Positions 9,237 to 18,659 of a DNA stretch of 64,000 nt are shown piece by piece. The DNA is taken from positions 1 through 64,000 of the forward strand of contig WHUZ01000067.1 of assembly GCA_015179045.1 (NCBI GenBank). The letters are read 5' to 3'. A model generated the notes under the pieces. It was not told the origin of the DNA. It saw nothing but the letters and a program-made list of their open reading frames with translations, and did not search any database. Position numbers and translations under genes: made by a program. How positions within the stretch are numbered: position 1 is the stretch's first letter; every line of letters starts with the position of its first letter. Origin of the DNA: Kalaharituber pfeilii. Its lineage: Eukaryota > Ascomycota > Pezizomycetes > Pezizales > Pezizaceae.

Positions 9237-9950
9237 CCTAACCCCATAGCAAATGACTGTAAAACATGCTAGTTGGATGTTATACTCCCGTTATCAACAT
9301 ACCCTGTATAAGATGCCCTGCCATGGCGACTAGCTGCATGCGGGGTCATGTGAAAAAAACAAAACAAAAACAACCCTGATAAGAATATATTCGCTGTAAG
9401 AATATGACGTCAGACTCCTCATTCAAATTCACCCACCCCCCTCTCCTTCCTCTATCTACAGTCCAGCCTCTTATGTCGGCGCTGTTATATTGGACTACCT
9501 ATTGGATCATCGTTAATTTCTCACACCTGTTCTTGTGCACTTCTGTTCTATCTTCGATCCTCATCTACCTATGCTTAACACTTTTGTGCCTGCATCCCAT
9601 GCCTTTTAAAATCTCTGATTATAACAATATATTCGTCATCAGAATACTACTCTGCCACCCACGGGTAGGCTTCTAACCGGACTATACTGTAACTACACGC
9701 CAAGGTCGCAATAACGATCTCATTCTGCCATTAATTAAACACACGATCGTTTCGGAGCAAGTAGAGGCGTCAGAGGTGAAGAATGACCCTTGAAAAGTAC
9801 ATACAAAATGCTGCTCTGGTGGTTACGCTACATGTGATCACCCGCGTCTTAGTTGTGGTGTAGAACGTCGGTTGAATGGTATGTTCATCGTCAAGTGGTA
9901 AAACACAGTAACTTCAGAAACAGACTATCAACCCACAGCAGGGAAAATAG
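9237..9950. other. Unassigned, apart from one family-B tail at ~9313-9371
   Basis: A B-type tail (CCCTGCCATGGCGACTAGC...GCGGGGTCATGTGA plus an A-rich run) lies at about 9313-9371. The surroundings ACCCTGTATAAGA and ACCCTGATAAGA could be an eroded TSD. The remaining ~580 bp shows nothing recognisable. Confidence 0.6.
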
Positions 9951-10049
9951 GATAGAACGTGTAACCTATGCTGGCTACACTGTGGGGCGCCCTACAGAAC
10001 AGGCGGAGGTATAGCCTGTCAACACCTCCAGCAGCAGTTTCTGAACACC

Positions 10050-10094
10050 TGAGCCCATAGGGCAGCACACGAGTATTGATATAAAAAAAAAAAC
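10050..10094 (+). mobile_element. Tail-only retroposon (hairpin A, 5'-truncated in the stem)
   Basis: AGCCCATAGGGCAGCACACGAG then TATTGATATA and 12 A. The copy-2 paralogous sequence lacks it (CCTC joined directly to AGGTGC), showing the empty site. Confidence 0.75.
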
Positions 10095-10507
10095 GAAAAG
10101 AAAGAGGTGCTGCGCAAAGGCTACAATAACCTGCAGAATGGCTGATTGAAGGGCCAACTGTAGGGTCTTAACCCTGAAGCTTGCTAAGGATACAGCCGAG
10201 TAATGTGTCGAGCAACCTATGGAGCCGCGCTTGGAGCAGGATATTGATTGGAAGCCTGCGGATGTCTATTATTGTCACTCCATTTGAGACTATTATTAGG
10301 CGGTATCAAGGCCACTCGGCATGGGCCTCTTCAGTATGCCGCACACCGAATGCGACCAGCCTCGTATTGTACTGTACATAATATGGGTCGTCGATCGTAA
10401 TTTGACATACTGTAGCGGCTGCCTGGAACCGGGAAGAAGTCTGGCTTGTCAAGATTTCCACGTCGACGACTGGTTTGTGCGCACACAAAAAGTACATATT
10501 TATCATA

Positions 10508-11152
10508 TTTTTTTTTTTTTTATATCAATATTCGCATGCCGCCCTACGGGCTATGGCGAGGGCCTTTATTAATGAAAGTAAAAGAAGTAAAACAAAGTCA
10601 TCAAACCAACTAAATACATGTGGTACCCGCGGTGGTCCTACGTGATGCGGGAAAAGAGATATCTAACACTCAGAGGGCCAGTCCGTCCGTCCTACTTCCG
10701 TCCCCTGTCCCATTCGTACTGGTCCGCTCTTAACCAACGTCCTCCAAGTCTCTCGCCATAGCCTTACAGGCGGCATGCGAGTAATGATATGAGAAAAAAA
10801 AAAAAAAAAAAAAAAGTCCTCCAAGTCTCACCTTCTCCACCTCGGTCGGCTTCTCCAGATACACTACCACCGAACTGGTCTTCTTTCCTTCCTCGACCAG
10901 TATTGTCTTCGATCTAAGCCAGCGAATCCCTACCGTCTTTCCTAGCTTGTTGCTCACTTCCAGCCACTTTCGAACCTTGCCCAAGTCCTTCCTTAGGGCA
11001 ATGCCGTGTACGACGATGCCATGTGCAGGGGTGGCGGCATCGGGGGTGGTGGATTGTGTCTTGAGAGGGGCGCTGAAGTTTTTGGTGGGGCCTGGGGAGG
11101 GGCCGGGGGTCTGTGGGCTTGTGGGGGGTTGGGGGTTTTTCCCCTTTAAGTG
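10508..11152 (-). mobile_element. Half-LINE copy with nested tail insertion
   Basis: TSD ATATTTATCATA flanks it (10496-10507 and 11153-11164). Read on the minus strand it gives a Pro/Gly-rich linker, then GIVVHGIALRKDLGKVRKWL, SNKLGKTVGIRWLRSKTI, LVEEGKKTSSVVVYLEKP, VRLGG, then after the nested insert RWLRADQYEWDRGRK-like sequence and stop, a 3' UTR with ACATGTA, the CTCGC...GCGAA hairpin and poly(A). Frames are consistent once the nested tail at 10753-10815 and one TSD are taken out. Confidence 0.9.
10753..10815 (+). mobile_element. Tail-only retroposon nested in a half-LINE
   Basis: Flanked by the exact 14-bp TSD GTCCTCCAAGTCTC (10739-10752 and 10816-10829). The content is only the CTCGC...GCGAG hairpin with inner stem GCCT/AGGC, a TAATGATATGAG linker and ~20 A. 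A clean example of a ~63-bp insertion made of a LINE tail alone. Confidence 0.92.
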
Positions 11153-11168
11153 ATATTTATCATAGATA

Positions 11169-11230
11169 AGGCCCTGCCATGACGAACAGCTGCAAGCGGG
11201 GTTACGTGATATTAAAAAGAAAGAAAAAAA
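11169..11230 (+). mobile_element. Tail-only retroposon (hairpin B)
   Basis: CCCTGCCATGACGAACAGC, then TGCAAGCGGGGTTACGTGATATT and an A-rich run (with G interruptions). B-type stem CCCTGC/GCGGGG. No clear TSD. Confidence 0.7.
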
Positions 11231-11628
11231 TTATAGCTCAAGGTATGTGGGATTCTGTGAATAAAAGAAACAAAAGAAAGGATCCCACAGCCTAGGCAGG
11301 ATCAGATGATGGCGGAGCCATGCACTCGTCAGCTCCCGTACACGTAGATCGAACATTCATCGTCGGCGCTAGGTTCACCTATGCGCCAACTGTATTCCAT
11401 TGTTGTAGATGTTTGTCTGGTGTTTTTTTTTCTTTTTTTTTTTCCGTACATCCTTACTCGTATACCACCGTTCCAGCGACGGCGAGAGATTTATCTGCTG
11501 TAGAGCAACCCTTATTGCCGTCACATATTTTGCGTACTTATTGGCAACACTTCCTCTACAACTTCCGAGGACACCTTTGATCCCAGCAAACACGCATCCT
11601 TTATCTTCACATACAGCAACTCCCATCG

Positions 11629-12685
11629 ATGGCCCGCTCCAATATCGTCCTCAGTGTTGCCTTGTCTCACCTTTTGCTGGCCTTCAGTGCTATTGCTCTA
11701 CCTCTGGACCAATGTCTGAGAGTAAACGGCCTGAACAGATTCGCAGATTTTCTGCAAATATATCCTGATCCTATATACAACGTGACTGGAGTCATAGTGT
11801 TTGCACCGACTAACGACGCCGTGGACGAATTTTTCCGGGACCCTAGTGTCGGGCTAACGGGTGGTTCGATTCCTACGATGTCACGACGCGGCACAACCGA
11901 TAATGCAAAAAGCAAAAACCAAGGAGATAGCTATGGTGGATCACCCTCGGAAAAAAAAAGACAAGAATTCGGAGTTCCAGTACTGCCCCCGCAGGGCCTA
12001 GTCATCTTTACCGGAGGAAGTACAATACCAGAAGATCCGATATTCGCCAAAGTTTTGAAGAGGCGAGGGGGACATTTTCCACAAGTAACCTCTGGTGGTG
12101 GAAACATATCTCAAATATTGGGAGAGACAATAACGTGCGCCACTTCGTTTATTCGCCCAGTGGATAGGTATGTACAGAAAACCTCTTACATCTGTGATAA
12201 AAAATGTTCCATTCAATTCTTGAGGTACAGCATCAGCTCGTTAATGCCCCGCATGATGTTCTAGCTTTTTCACTTTTGCGGTATCTTTTTCAACTACTAT
12301 TTCGAAGTTGCACTTCGATTACCTAGAAAAGATTTTTGCCCGATTGCCTCAAGCATTGAATGCAATATCCTGTGAGAAACGAGTTACCTTCTTAGCACCA
12401 ACACCGGCAGTATTCGCTGCAGCTGGACTGGATGCTATGGAATCAGATGATGTAGTTTTGCAAACTTTCTTGGACGACCACACCATCTCAGGGTTCGTGG
12501 GATATACTCCTTCATTTAACGATGGAGAATCCTACGTCACCAAAAGTGGCAGAAGAATCATGGCGAATCGGAGAAATGGCACATTATTTCTTAATGAGAT
12601 GCGAGTTCTGAAAGAGGATCTCATCATTAGCAATGGGGTCATTCAAATTCTTGATAAGGTTAAACAGTCCAATCTATTGCGATGA
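11629..12685 (+). CDS. Secreted fasciclin (FAS1)-domain protein, copy 1
   Basis: Two exons: 11629-12167 and 12265-12685, 319 residues. A 97-bp intron starts GTATGT, has a GTTAAT branch-like element and ends TTCTAG. This junction keeps the frame and gives the same protein length as the paralogue at 48935. The N-terminus is a signal peptide (hydrophobic to about residue 23, then LPLDQ). FAS1 hallmark segments: VIVFAPTNDAVDEF at residues 55-68, and VTFLAPTPAVFAAAG at ~220-234 followed by DDHTISGFVGYTP and a closing NGVIQILDKV. A basic Gly/Ser-rich linker lies near residue 100. NVT at 51 is an N-glycosylation site. FAS1 proteins act in cell-surface adhesion or wall interaction; no GPI signal is seen, so secretion is inferred. 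Intact by eye. Confidence 0.88.
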
Positions 12686-12954
12686 GTAGTGAAGGGGCTG
12701 CTAATACTGATGATTGGTTGGTGAGGGCCTTGGCAGATTGCGATTACCCAAAGTAGTGCTCAATTCCGCCGTTGAAATCAATTACCGGTATTAGGTTTGC
12801 TGGCCGCCATATTTCTTTCTTGAACAGAACAACTTGTTGCTTAGCATCACACTTTTCGTCTTACTTTTCCGTATTTCATCCACAATTCACTCATGTTGGG
12901 AAGAAGATAGCACAAATGTAAGGAATGCAGCAGAATATTATTTTTCGTTCAGGT
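12686..12954. other. 3' flank of fasciclin copy 1
   Basis: Similar to the 3' flank of copy 2 (e.g. TGATTGGTTGGTGA(G/A)GGCC and TTTGCTGGCCGCC versus TTTTGGTGGCCGCC). Presumably 3' UTR and duplicated spacer. No ORF. Confidence 0.55.
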
Positions 12955-13013
12955 TTTTTTTTTTTTTTTTTTTCACGTGACCCCGTACACAGCTGTTCGC
13001 CAAGGCAGGGTTT
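12955..13013 (-). mobile_element. Tail-only retroposon (hairpin B)
   Basis: Flanked by GTTCAGGT (12947-12954 and 13014-13021). Reversed: CCCTGCCTTGGCGAACAGCTG then TGTACGGGGTCACGTGA and a ~19-A tail. Confidence 0.85.
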
Positions 13014-13132
13014 GTTCAGGTATTTGAAGGTTATATAGGAAGAGTGGCTTTCTGTGACACGGCTGAAAAGGGTTGGATTGCAAATTGGTTTTTATTTATG
13101 TTATAATTCTATTATCTTCTCCGAGGCCGACT

Positions 13133-13527
13133 TTTTTTTTTTTTTTTTTTATATCAGTACTCGCATGCCGCCCAATGGGCTATGGCGAGGTTTTATTTCA
13201 GAAAAAAGAGAGAAGCATAACTAAGTACATGTACTGCCCGCGGTGTTCATGCGTGATGCGGGTTTCGGACCTGTATGTCTTTCCTACTTCCGTCCTCTGT
13301 CCCGTTCATACTGGTCCGTCCTCAGCCAACGTCCTCCAAGTCTCACTCTCCCACCCTCGAATGTATTCTCCAGGTATACAACCACCGAGCTGGTCTTCTT
13401 GCCTTCGTCAACCAGCAGAGTCTTCTTTCTCAACCATCGGATCCCCACCGTCTTACCTATGTCCTTGTTGTCGGCCTCCTGCCATTTCCGGACCTTGCTT
13501 AAGTCTTTTCTTAAAGCAACTCCATGT
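13133..13527 (-). mobile_element. Half-LINE copy, 5'-truncated
   Basis: Exact TSD CCGAGGCCGACT (13121-13132 and 13528-13539). On the minus strand it opens inside the ORF1 C-terminal module (HGVALRKDLSKVRKWQEADN; GKTVGIRWLRKKTLLVDEGK; VVVYLENTFEGGRVRLGGRW) to the D-R-G-R-K stop, then a 3' UTR with CCGCGGGCAGTACATGTACT, the CTCGC...GCGAG hairpin and poly(A). The module is uninterrupted in this copy. Confidence 0.93.
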
Positions 13528-13614
13528 CCGAGGCCGACTGTTAAGGTACTTAATCGGCTGCTAAGAAATGTGGCGTATAAATATGTACTCCATCAGAAAA
13601 GACAAACTTGCATC

Positions 13615-13835
13615 TAGTGAGCGGCACGAGCCGAGCCAGCTCGAGCTCAAACGAGCCAAGATCATGCTTGTGTTTTTCTTGACAGCTCGCTAAAATGCTT
13701 AGCCAGTGCAAGGTTTCATAAACTGTAAATACCTAATATAGTAATAATTAGAGACTTGGAGCTCATTCTGACCTACCAACAACTTCGAAATGCACAATTT
13801 AGCTGATAGTAGTGAGAAAGATGAAAATTTAGCTT

Positions 13836-13872
<37 letters not shown>

Positions 13873-14399
13873 CATTTATCGCATGCCGCCCTTTGGGCTA
13901 TGGCGATGTTTAGATAATATTCTTAAGGGAAAAATATATAGGAAAGAATTAGTGAAACAAAAACCGGAATACTATTCCTCTCTCGCCCATTCCAAAATCT
14001 CGACTAAGTTTGTGTTCTTATCCGTCTGTCTTATACCCTCCGCCCCTTCCGGGACTTTCTCTCGCCACGCCCGACACTCGCTACGTATGTGTTTCCAATT
14101 CTCTGGTGCCTCCCCACACCACCTGCATTCTGGTGAGTCTGTCTTTCCTATCCGAAACCGCCATTCCTTCAGTCCTTTGTTGCCGAGGATTCCTGTAAGG
14201 GTGGCCAGGAGGCATCGCTTGTCTACTTTCTGCAATGGGCGGTAATTCAGGTTCGCCTGGTTTCTGTCCGCCGCTCGGTTGGCCTTGTATTCCTGTCTTA
14301 TACCGGCTTCCGTGACGACTTCGTCTTTTAGTTTAGTTTAGTTTGTCAATATTATGTATATAATCAATCCAGGCTCGAGCTAGCTCGTGCCGCTCACTA
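13615..14399 (+). mobile_element. hAT-type MITE, copy 2, with nested LINE-A end
   Basis: Ends TAGTGAGCGGCACGAGC and GCTCGTGCCGCTCACTA. Left flank CTTGCATC; ATTGCATC occurs 4 bp beyond the right end, so the TSD is imperfect here. Removing 13841-14327 leaves the standard ~300-bp MITE. Confidence 0.85.
13841..14327 (-). mobile_element. 5'-truncated LINE-A nested in the MITE
   Basis: Minus-strand codons 14327 to 13972 give EVVTEAGIRQEYKANRAADR, LNYRPLQKVDKRCLLATLTG, NKGLKEWRFRIGKTDSPECR and WCGEAPENWKHIRSEC to EILEWAREE and stop. This is the region after RNase H in LINE ORF2 with its C-x2-C...H...C zinc motif. Then come an A/T-rich 3' UTR, the ATCGC...GCGAT hairpin and ~30 A. TTAGTTT repeats at both junctions are a likely but ambiguous TSD, since the target is itself repetitive. 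Confidence 0.9.
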
Positions 14400-14741
14400 T
14401 AAAATTGCATCCGGACGCTATGCAGGGGCGTGCTGATGCTACTACCGTTGGGTCAACATTTGCATACAGCTGTTGGGCTGTCGCGTACTCAGATGTACAG
14501 CTGGACTTGCATTGTCAGGGTGCAATTGAATTAGTGTAATTGTAAGATTGTAGTGTTAACAGTGTCGCTTTTATATCTACGTACATAACCAATGCAATTT
14601 TCTCAATACTATATTCATTCTATATGCACACCAATATCTTGAATTGTCTACTGAAGGACCTGCTATAGTGTACGAATACTGCCATGCTGTGTGTGTGCAG
14701 CCATATGCGAAAGGTAAGATTTGCCATGACAAGATGGGCAT
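14400..14741. other. Unassigned spacer between two MITEs
   Basis: About 340 bp without coding structure, tail or inverted ends. Nothing recognised. Confidence 0.5.
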
Positions 14742-15111
14742 CATACCAGTAGTGAGCGGCACGAGCTAGCTCGAGCCGAGCTTGAGGGTGAGCTCGAGCC
14801 AGCTCGTGAGTAAGTGAGCTCGGCTCGAGCCTGGATTGATTATATACATAATATTGACAAACTAAACTACTGTGTTCTACCGGGATATTGCGCATAACCG
14901 GGATATTGCGCATTTTCGGGTGACTAATAAATAACTTGTCAAAATTCAACGACTTGTTCAATGGACTTCAAATTAAATACAATGCATCTAGATACATGTA
15001 GAAACCTATTTCAGACCTCGTTTAAGCACACAGAAATTTTTCAGGTGGGGTGATTTTGGTAACATACCTATTTGGGAAGGACAGACACTTGAAGGTCTAA
15101 CTTTTGCAGAA

Positions 15112-15433
15112 TCATTTCCTAAGTCTCACAGCCATTGTTGTAGATGCTCTTGTGGGTCTAGATGGTGCGTGCGAAGTAGGAAAGAGCTGGCGTCTTGTGG
15201 GCGGAAGTGGTGTCTGAACAACTATAGTATCCAAAGTGGTATCTGAGGCAGCATCAGATGTTTCAGAGTCATCTGTATCAGACCAGGCTTCTGGTGACTC
15301 TGAAGCAATTCTAGCTTGTTTGCGAGTACGTTGGGATGGTTGACGCTTGTTTTGGGCCTGTGGTTGCTGTGACTTCGGCTTGGATGTTCTTTCTTTTTTT
15401 CGGTTTTTGCTTCTTGCGCTCTTCCATCTCTAG
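15112..15433 (-). pseudogene. Likely former C-terminal tail of the pogo transposase
   Basis: After the TAG at 15434 the same frame continues for ~38 codons (EMEERKKQKPKKRKN..., a strong nuclear-localisation-like patch). A neighbouring frame then reads ARIASESPEAWSDTDDSETS, VVQTPLPPTRRQLFPTS and MAVRLRK before a stop at 15112. The acidic, Ser-rich composition and the TPLPPT-type end are like pogo C-termini. A nonsense change plus a frameshift, or an unseen intron, could explain it. Confidence 0.55.
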
Positions 15434-16915
15434 CTACTTCTTAAGCCTGATAATATCCTTTCCAGTAATGGGCCCAATGACTGGAAGACGTCTTTGGTCC
15501 TTTGTCTTAAGTTTTTTACCACGCCTCTTGAGTTTCATATTGATATCTCTCTCAATATCAACCTCAGTCATTGCTCCTAATGCTGCTGATGAGAGTTTAA
15601 GAAATGACTTTTTGATTTCTGACTGAGAGGCATTTGGAAGTCGTTGAATGAAGCGAATGGTGCGTCTTTTGAGTGCTCTTGGTGTCCTAGGAGTATAGAC
15701 ACTATGGGAGGATATTGGACGTACTGGAGAGAGGTATTTTTCGATAGCTGTATGTTGCATATTGCCAAGGGGGATTCTATAGTTGCTAGGATATATTCCA
15801 GTCCCTGCCCATCCAGACTTGATATTCTGCTCCGTAAAGGCACGCTCTCGAGCTGTCTTAAGCATTGGCCAAAAATTTCCTTTTCTAATAATATCAAAAT
15901 TCTCTCTAGTAAAGGTATCCACCTCTTGACTATAGGCATGTTGTAGAGGTGCAAATAACCCAACATCTAAAGGCTGTAGAAGATGCGTTGAGTGTGGGGG
16001 AAGACAAAACACTAACATATCATGCTCCAGACACCATGAAAGAAATTTCCAAGAGCAATGAGAGTCATGTCCATCTAGAAACAATACAAGACGATGAGTT
16101 TTTTTAGACAATTTCGTTGCTAGGGGGTAAAAATGATTCTGCAAATAGTCTTGACCGATTTTATTATCTGTCCATCCCTTAGGTGAGTGGTTAAATCTTG
16201 CTTCCTGATCCTCTGGAGTTATACCTGCATACCATCCTGCTACATGAGTTTTTCCTTTATATATAATATATGCAGGTAATACTTTACCGGCTGCATTAAT
16301 TGTCTCAATATCTGTAATTGTTTCTCTGTTTCCATCCACCCTCTTTCCCACATGCTTTCTCCCAGCTCTACAAATCACTTTGCATTTGCTTCCTCTTCCT
16401 AACATAAACCCTTTCTCATCCATATTCCATATATTCTCTGCGGGTATCTTATTCCTTGCTATCACTTTTTGCGCTGCCTGAATAAACCTTTTTACCACTT
16501 CCGGATTATTTGCTGCTGCCCGCTGGCGCTCCTGAGCTGTTGCTAACTTCTGCTTGACCTCTGGGTGTCTTTTCACAAACCTGCGTACCCAATTTTTACC
16601 TAAATCTTGCTTAATACCCCCCTTACATTTAATTATTAAACTAGTAGCAATCTCTCTCAAAGTTTCTATCTCAATAGGAAATCCCATATCATCTATTCGC
16701 TCAAGATATCTTACCACTGCCTTCTCCTGCTCTTTATCTAGGTGCTGCTGACTCTCATGACTAACTTTACGAGTAGTAATCTTCCCCTTATATCTATTTC
16801 TCACTGTAGCCTCAGCTAGTCCTAAAAAGTCTGCTGCTCTCCGAACTGACTTGAACTTACCATCTGTGAGGCCCTTAATAGCCTCCTGAATTTTCGCTTC
16901 TTGATCTTTTGCCAT
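15434..16915 (-). CDS. Pogo-family transposase (DDE endonuclease with CENP-B-like DNA-binding domain)
   Basis: 493 residues from an ATG that lies about 155 bp inside the right inverted repeat. Residues ~8-50 form a Pipsqueak-type helix-turn-helix (EAIKGLTDGKFKSVRRAADF). Residues ~60-130 are the CENP-B/Tc5-type second HTH (WVRRFVKRHPEVK). Residues ~160-385 are the DDE domain: first Asp in IWNMDEKGFMLGRG, second in LVLFLDGHDSHCS, third in PPHSTHLLQPLDVGLF. All three catalytic acids are present and no stop interrupts the domain. It cuts and rejoins DNA at the element's TIRs in the nucleus. Length matches fungal pogo/Fot1 transposases, though coding-like sequence continues past the stop (next entry). 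It could be active or a source for small relatives. Confidence 0.93.
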   Translation of the reverse strand: MAKDQEAKIQEAIKGLTDGKFKSVRRAADFLGLAEATVRNRYKGKITTRKVSHESQQHLDKEQEKAVVRYLERIDDMGFPIEIETLREIATSLIIKCKGGIKQDLGKNWVRRFVKRHPEVKQKLATAQERQRAAANNPEVVKRFIQAAQKVIARNKIPAENIWNMDEKGFMLGRGSKCKVICRAGRKHVGKRVDGNRETITDIETINAAGKVLPAYIIYKGKTHVAGWYAGITPEDQEARFNHSPKGWTDNKIGQDYLQNHFYPLATKLSKKTHRLVLFLDGHDSHCSWKFLSWCLEHDMLVFCLPPHSTHLLQPLDVGLFAPLQHAYSQEVDTFTRENFDIIRKGNFWPMLKTARERAFTEQNIKSGWAGTGIYPSNYRIPLGNMQHTAIEKYLSPVRPISSHSVYTPRTPRALKRRTIRFIQRLPNASQSEIKKSFLKLSSAALGAMTEVDIERDINMKLKRRGKKLKTKDQRRLPVIGPITGKDIIRLKK

Positions 16916-17288
16916 GGCTGGGTTCTATAGACCTCCGGGAATGATTGTTGTTGTGTTGCTGTGCCCCACAATGCCCCGCAACTGTAGGGTTATCAAGTAA
17001 ACGCGCTAGCGCACTAGTGCCACACTAGTGCGCAAATCCCGGTCGTGCGCAATATCCCGGTAGACCATAGTAAACTAAGCTAAATTTTCATCTTTATCAG
17101 CTAAATTGTGCATTTCGAAGTTGTTGGTAGGTCAGAATGAGCTCCAAGTCTCTAATTATTACTATATTAGGTATTTACAGTTTATGAAACCTTGCACTGG
17201 CTAAGCATTTTAGCGAGCTGTCAAGAAAAACACAAGCATGATCTTGGCTCGTTTGAGCTCGAGCTGGCTCGGCTCGTGCCGCTCACTA

Positions 17289-17582
17289 CATACCAGCCCT
17301 CAACTTGCTGCTATATCCTTCCAAGGGGCGATAAGTGCGGCGACGTGATTCTCTAATGTCAAGCAGGCTTGGCTGCCAGGAAACTCCTGGGGCTCTTTCT
17401 GGGTTGGGGAGCTCGCAGCTGGGGTGTGAGCCCTCTCTCGTGGTGGCCACGCGAGTCCAGATATATATAAAATAAAAAAACATAAAAATCTCGTGGCGGC
17501 AGGCATACACTGGTATGTTGACAGCCGTGGCTCTATGAGGTTCGAAGCCGGCTGGACAGGCCAGAGTAAATAGTGAGAGCAG

Positions 17583-17585
<3 letters not shown>
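17289..17585. other. Unassigned spacer
   Basis: About 280 bp; an AT-rich ATATATATAAAATAAAAAAAC stretch near 17460. No supported feature. Confidence 0.45.
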
Positions 17586-17613
<28 letters not shown>

Positions 17614-17657
17614 GGGTCACGGAACCCCGCATACACGCTACTGGCCTATGGCAGGGA
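17586..17657 (-). mobile_element. Tail-only retroposon (hairpin B)
   Basis: Exact 14-bp TSD AGTGAGAGCAGTCT (17572-17585 and 17658-17671). Reversed: CCCTGCCATAGGCCAGTAGC then GTGTATGCGGGGTTCCGTGACCC and ~28 A. Confidence 0.92.
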
Positions 17658-17671
17658 AGTGAGAGCAGTCT

Positions 17672-18010
17672 GAAAGGCTTCAGTACCAGGCCCTGCGAAA
17701 GTGCACAGGGGTGTGAGCAGCGCGAGAAGTGCCGACGAAATCGTAGGGGTCCAAAGAGTGTTGACCAGATCCAGGTGGAGGCAGCACTAAGCTCAATAAG
17801 GGACCCTGCAGGAGCTGGATCGCTATGACGTGAGAGCTCCAGAGGAATGCAGGCTACAGAGCCAGACCAGGACGGCGACGAAGGCAGACTGGAAATATTT
17901 TGGGCTAAATTGGGCAGCAAAATAGATGGCTTTAGTTCAGTAGCAGGAAGAATTGCCAGGAGGCTTGAGGTCGAACCTGGAAGAGACAAGCTGCACCTTT
18001 CTTTCACACT
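17672..18010 (+). pseudogene. Fragment of LINE-B ORF2 (between RT and RNase H)
   Basis: Frame pieces match the LINE-B protein at 20569-21555: RLQYQALRKCTG (LINE-B KLQYQALPKCTG), SIRDPAGAG (SVRDPTGVG) and DGFSSVAGRIARRLEVE (DGFESVAGKIASTLEVN). Stops and frame changes intervene. An old truncated copy without a tail at this end. Confidence 0.75.
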
Positions 18011-18575
18011 CCGATTTCACCACCCGGTCGCGACGCCGCAACCAACGGGTGCCCCGCTTCAAAATTTACAGCAGTGAGAAGCTCAGGACCGCCTGAGGAA
18101 GAGTTTTGGCATTTTCTACAGAATTAAGCAACAGCGATTAGCGAAGGAGGGAGAATGTACGAAGGCATGGCAACAGTTCCATCAATTAGAGGGACCATCA
18201 AGTCAACCACATGAGACCTAGAACGTGTATGTAGCTTGTGACTTGTCACGCATGCGAACAACCATCAAATCTCTTATACAAATACACCCAGCGGGGCTTT
18301 GTTGTGTGTGAGACTGTATTTGTTTTATCAATAATGTGACAACTGTACTGGATGAAACTCCAAAGTACCCGGGCATAAAATATCCTCTACTATATTTCGA
18401 AAGGAATACCTATGTGGAAAGTAATTCTAATGATTAAGAAGAATAAAATATCTTGGATTCAGTGGTAGACCCAGCCAAGGGAAATTATGAACTAATCCCT
18501 CCACGACATTCCTCACCGTTCTCCCCTAGCGTAATGTGTGTCTGGCATAACTAGTTGCATTGCAGCCATTTAGCC
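18011..18575. other. Unassigned spacer
   Basis: About 560 bp. No ORF with coding character, no inverted ends, no tail. Confidence 0.5.
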
Positions 18576-18585
18576 CTCATTATCC

Positions 18586-18649
18586 TCGCCATAGCCCCTA
18601 GGGCGGCACGCGAGTAATGGTATTAAAAAAGAAGAAAAAAAAAAAAACT
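18586..18649 (+). mobile_element. Tail-only retroposon (hairpin A)
   Basis: Flanked by CTCATTATCC (18576-18585) and CTCATTGTCC (18650-18659), a one-mismatch TSD. Content: TCGCCATAGCCCCTAGGGC, GGCACGCGAG, TAATGGTATT and a broken A run. Confidence 0.85.
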
Positions 18650-18659
18650 CTCATTGTCC

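Larger units (their letters stand above)
9950..13110 (+). repeat. Segmental duplication, copy 1 (direct copy at 47930-50530)
   Basis: The promoter side (CTGCAGAATGGCTGATTGAA; GGATGTCTATTATTGTCA; CACACCGAATGCGACCAGCC), the fasciclin gene and the 3' flank (TTAAGGTACTTAATCGGCTG) all reappear in the same order and orientation at 47930-50530. Every tail insertion but one T run differs between the copies, so most retroposition happened after the duplication. Confidence 0.85.
14870..17070 (-). mobile_element. Complete pogo/Fot1-type DNA transposon (2201 bp)
   Basis: Terminal inverted repeats CTGTGTTCTACCGGGATATT and, from the right, CTATGGTCTACCGGGATATT, both continuing GCGCA. They are flanked by TA (14868-14869 and 17071-17072), the target duplicated by Tc1/mariner/pogo elements. 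On the left the CCGGGATATTGCGCA motif is repeated immediately inside the terminus, a likely second transposase-binding site. It encodes the transposase at 15434-16915. Confidence 0.93.
14750..17288 (-). mobile_element. hAT-type MITE, copy 3, expanded by a nested pogo transposon
   Basis: Left end TAGTGAGCGGCACGAGC, right end GCTCGTGCCGCTCACTA. Exact 8-bp TSD CATACCAG at 14742-14749 and 17289-17296. It is inverted relative to copies 1, 2, 4 and 5. The interior is interrupted by pogo at 14870-17070; with that removed the MITE is ~336 bp. Confidence 0.93.

Noticed and set aside
12308..12685. Second exon starting at TTG (12308) after an acceptor at 12306-12307
   Set aside because: That junction shifts the frame relative to exon 1; the acceptor at 12263-12264 keeps frame and matches the paralogue.
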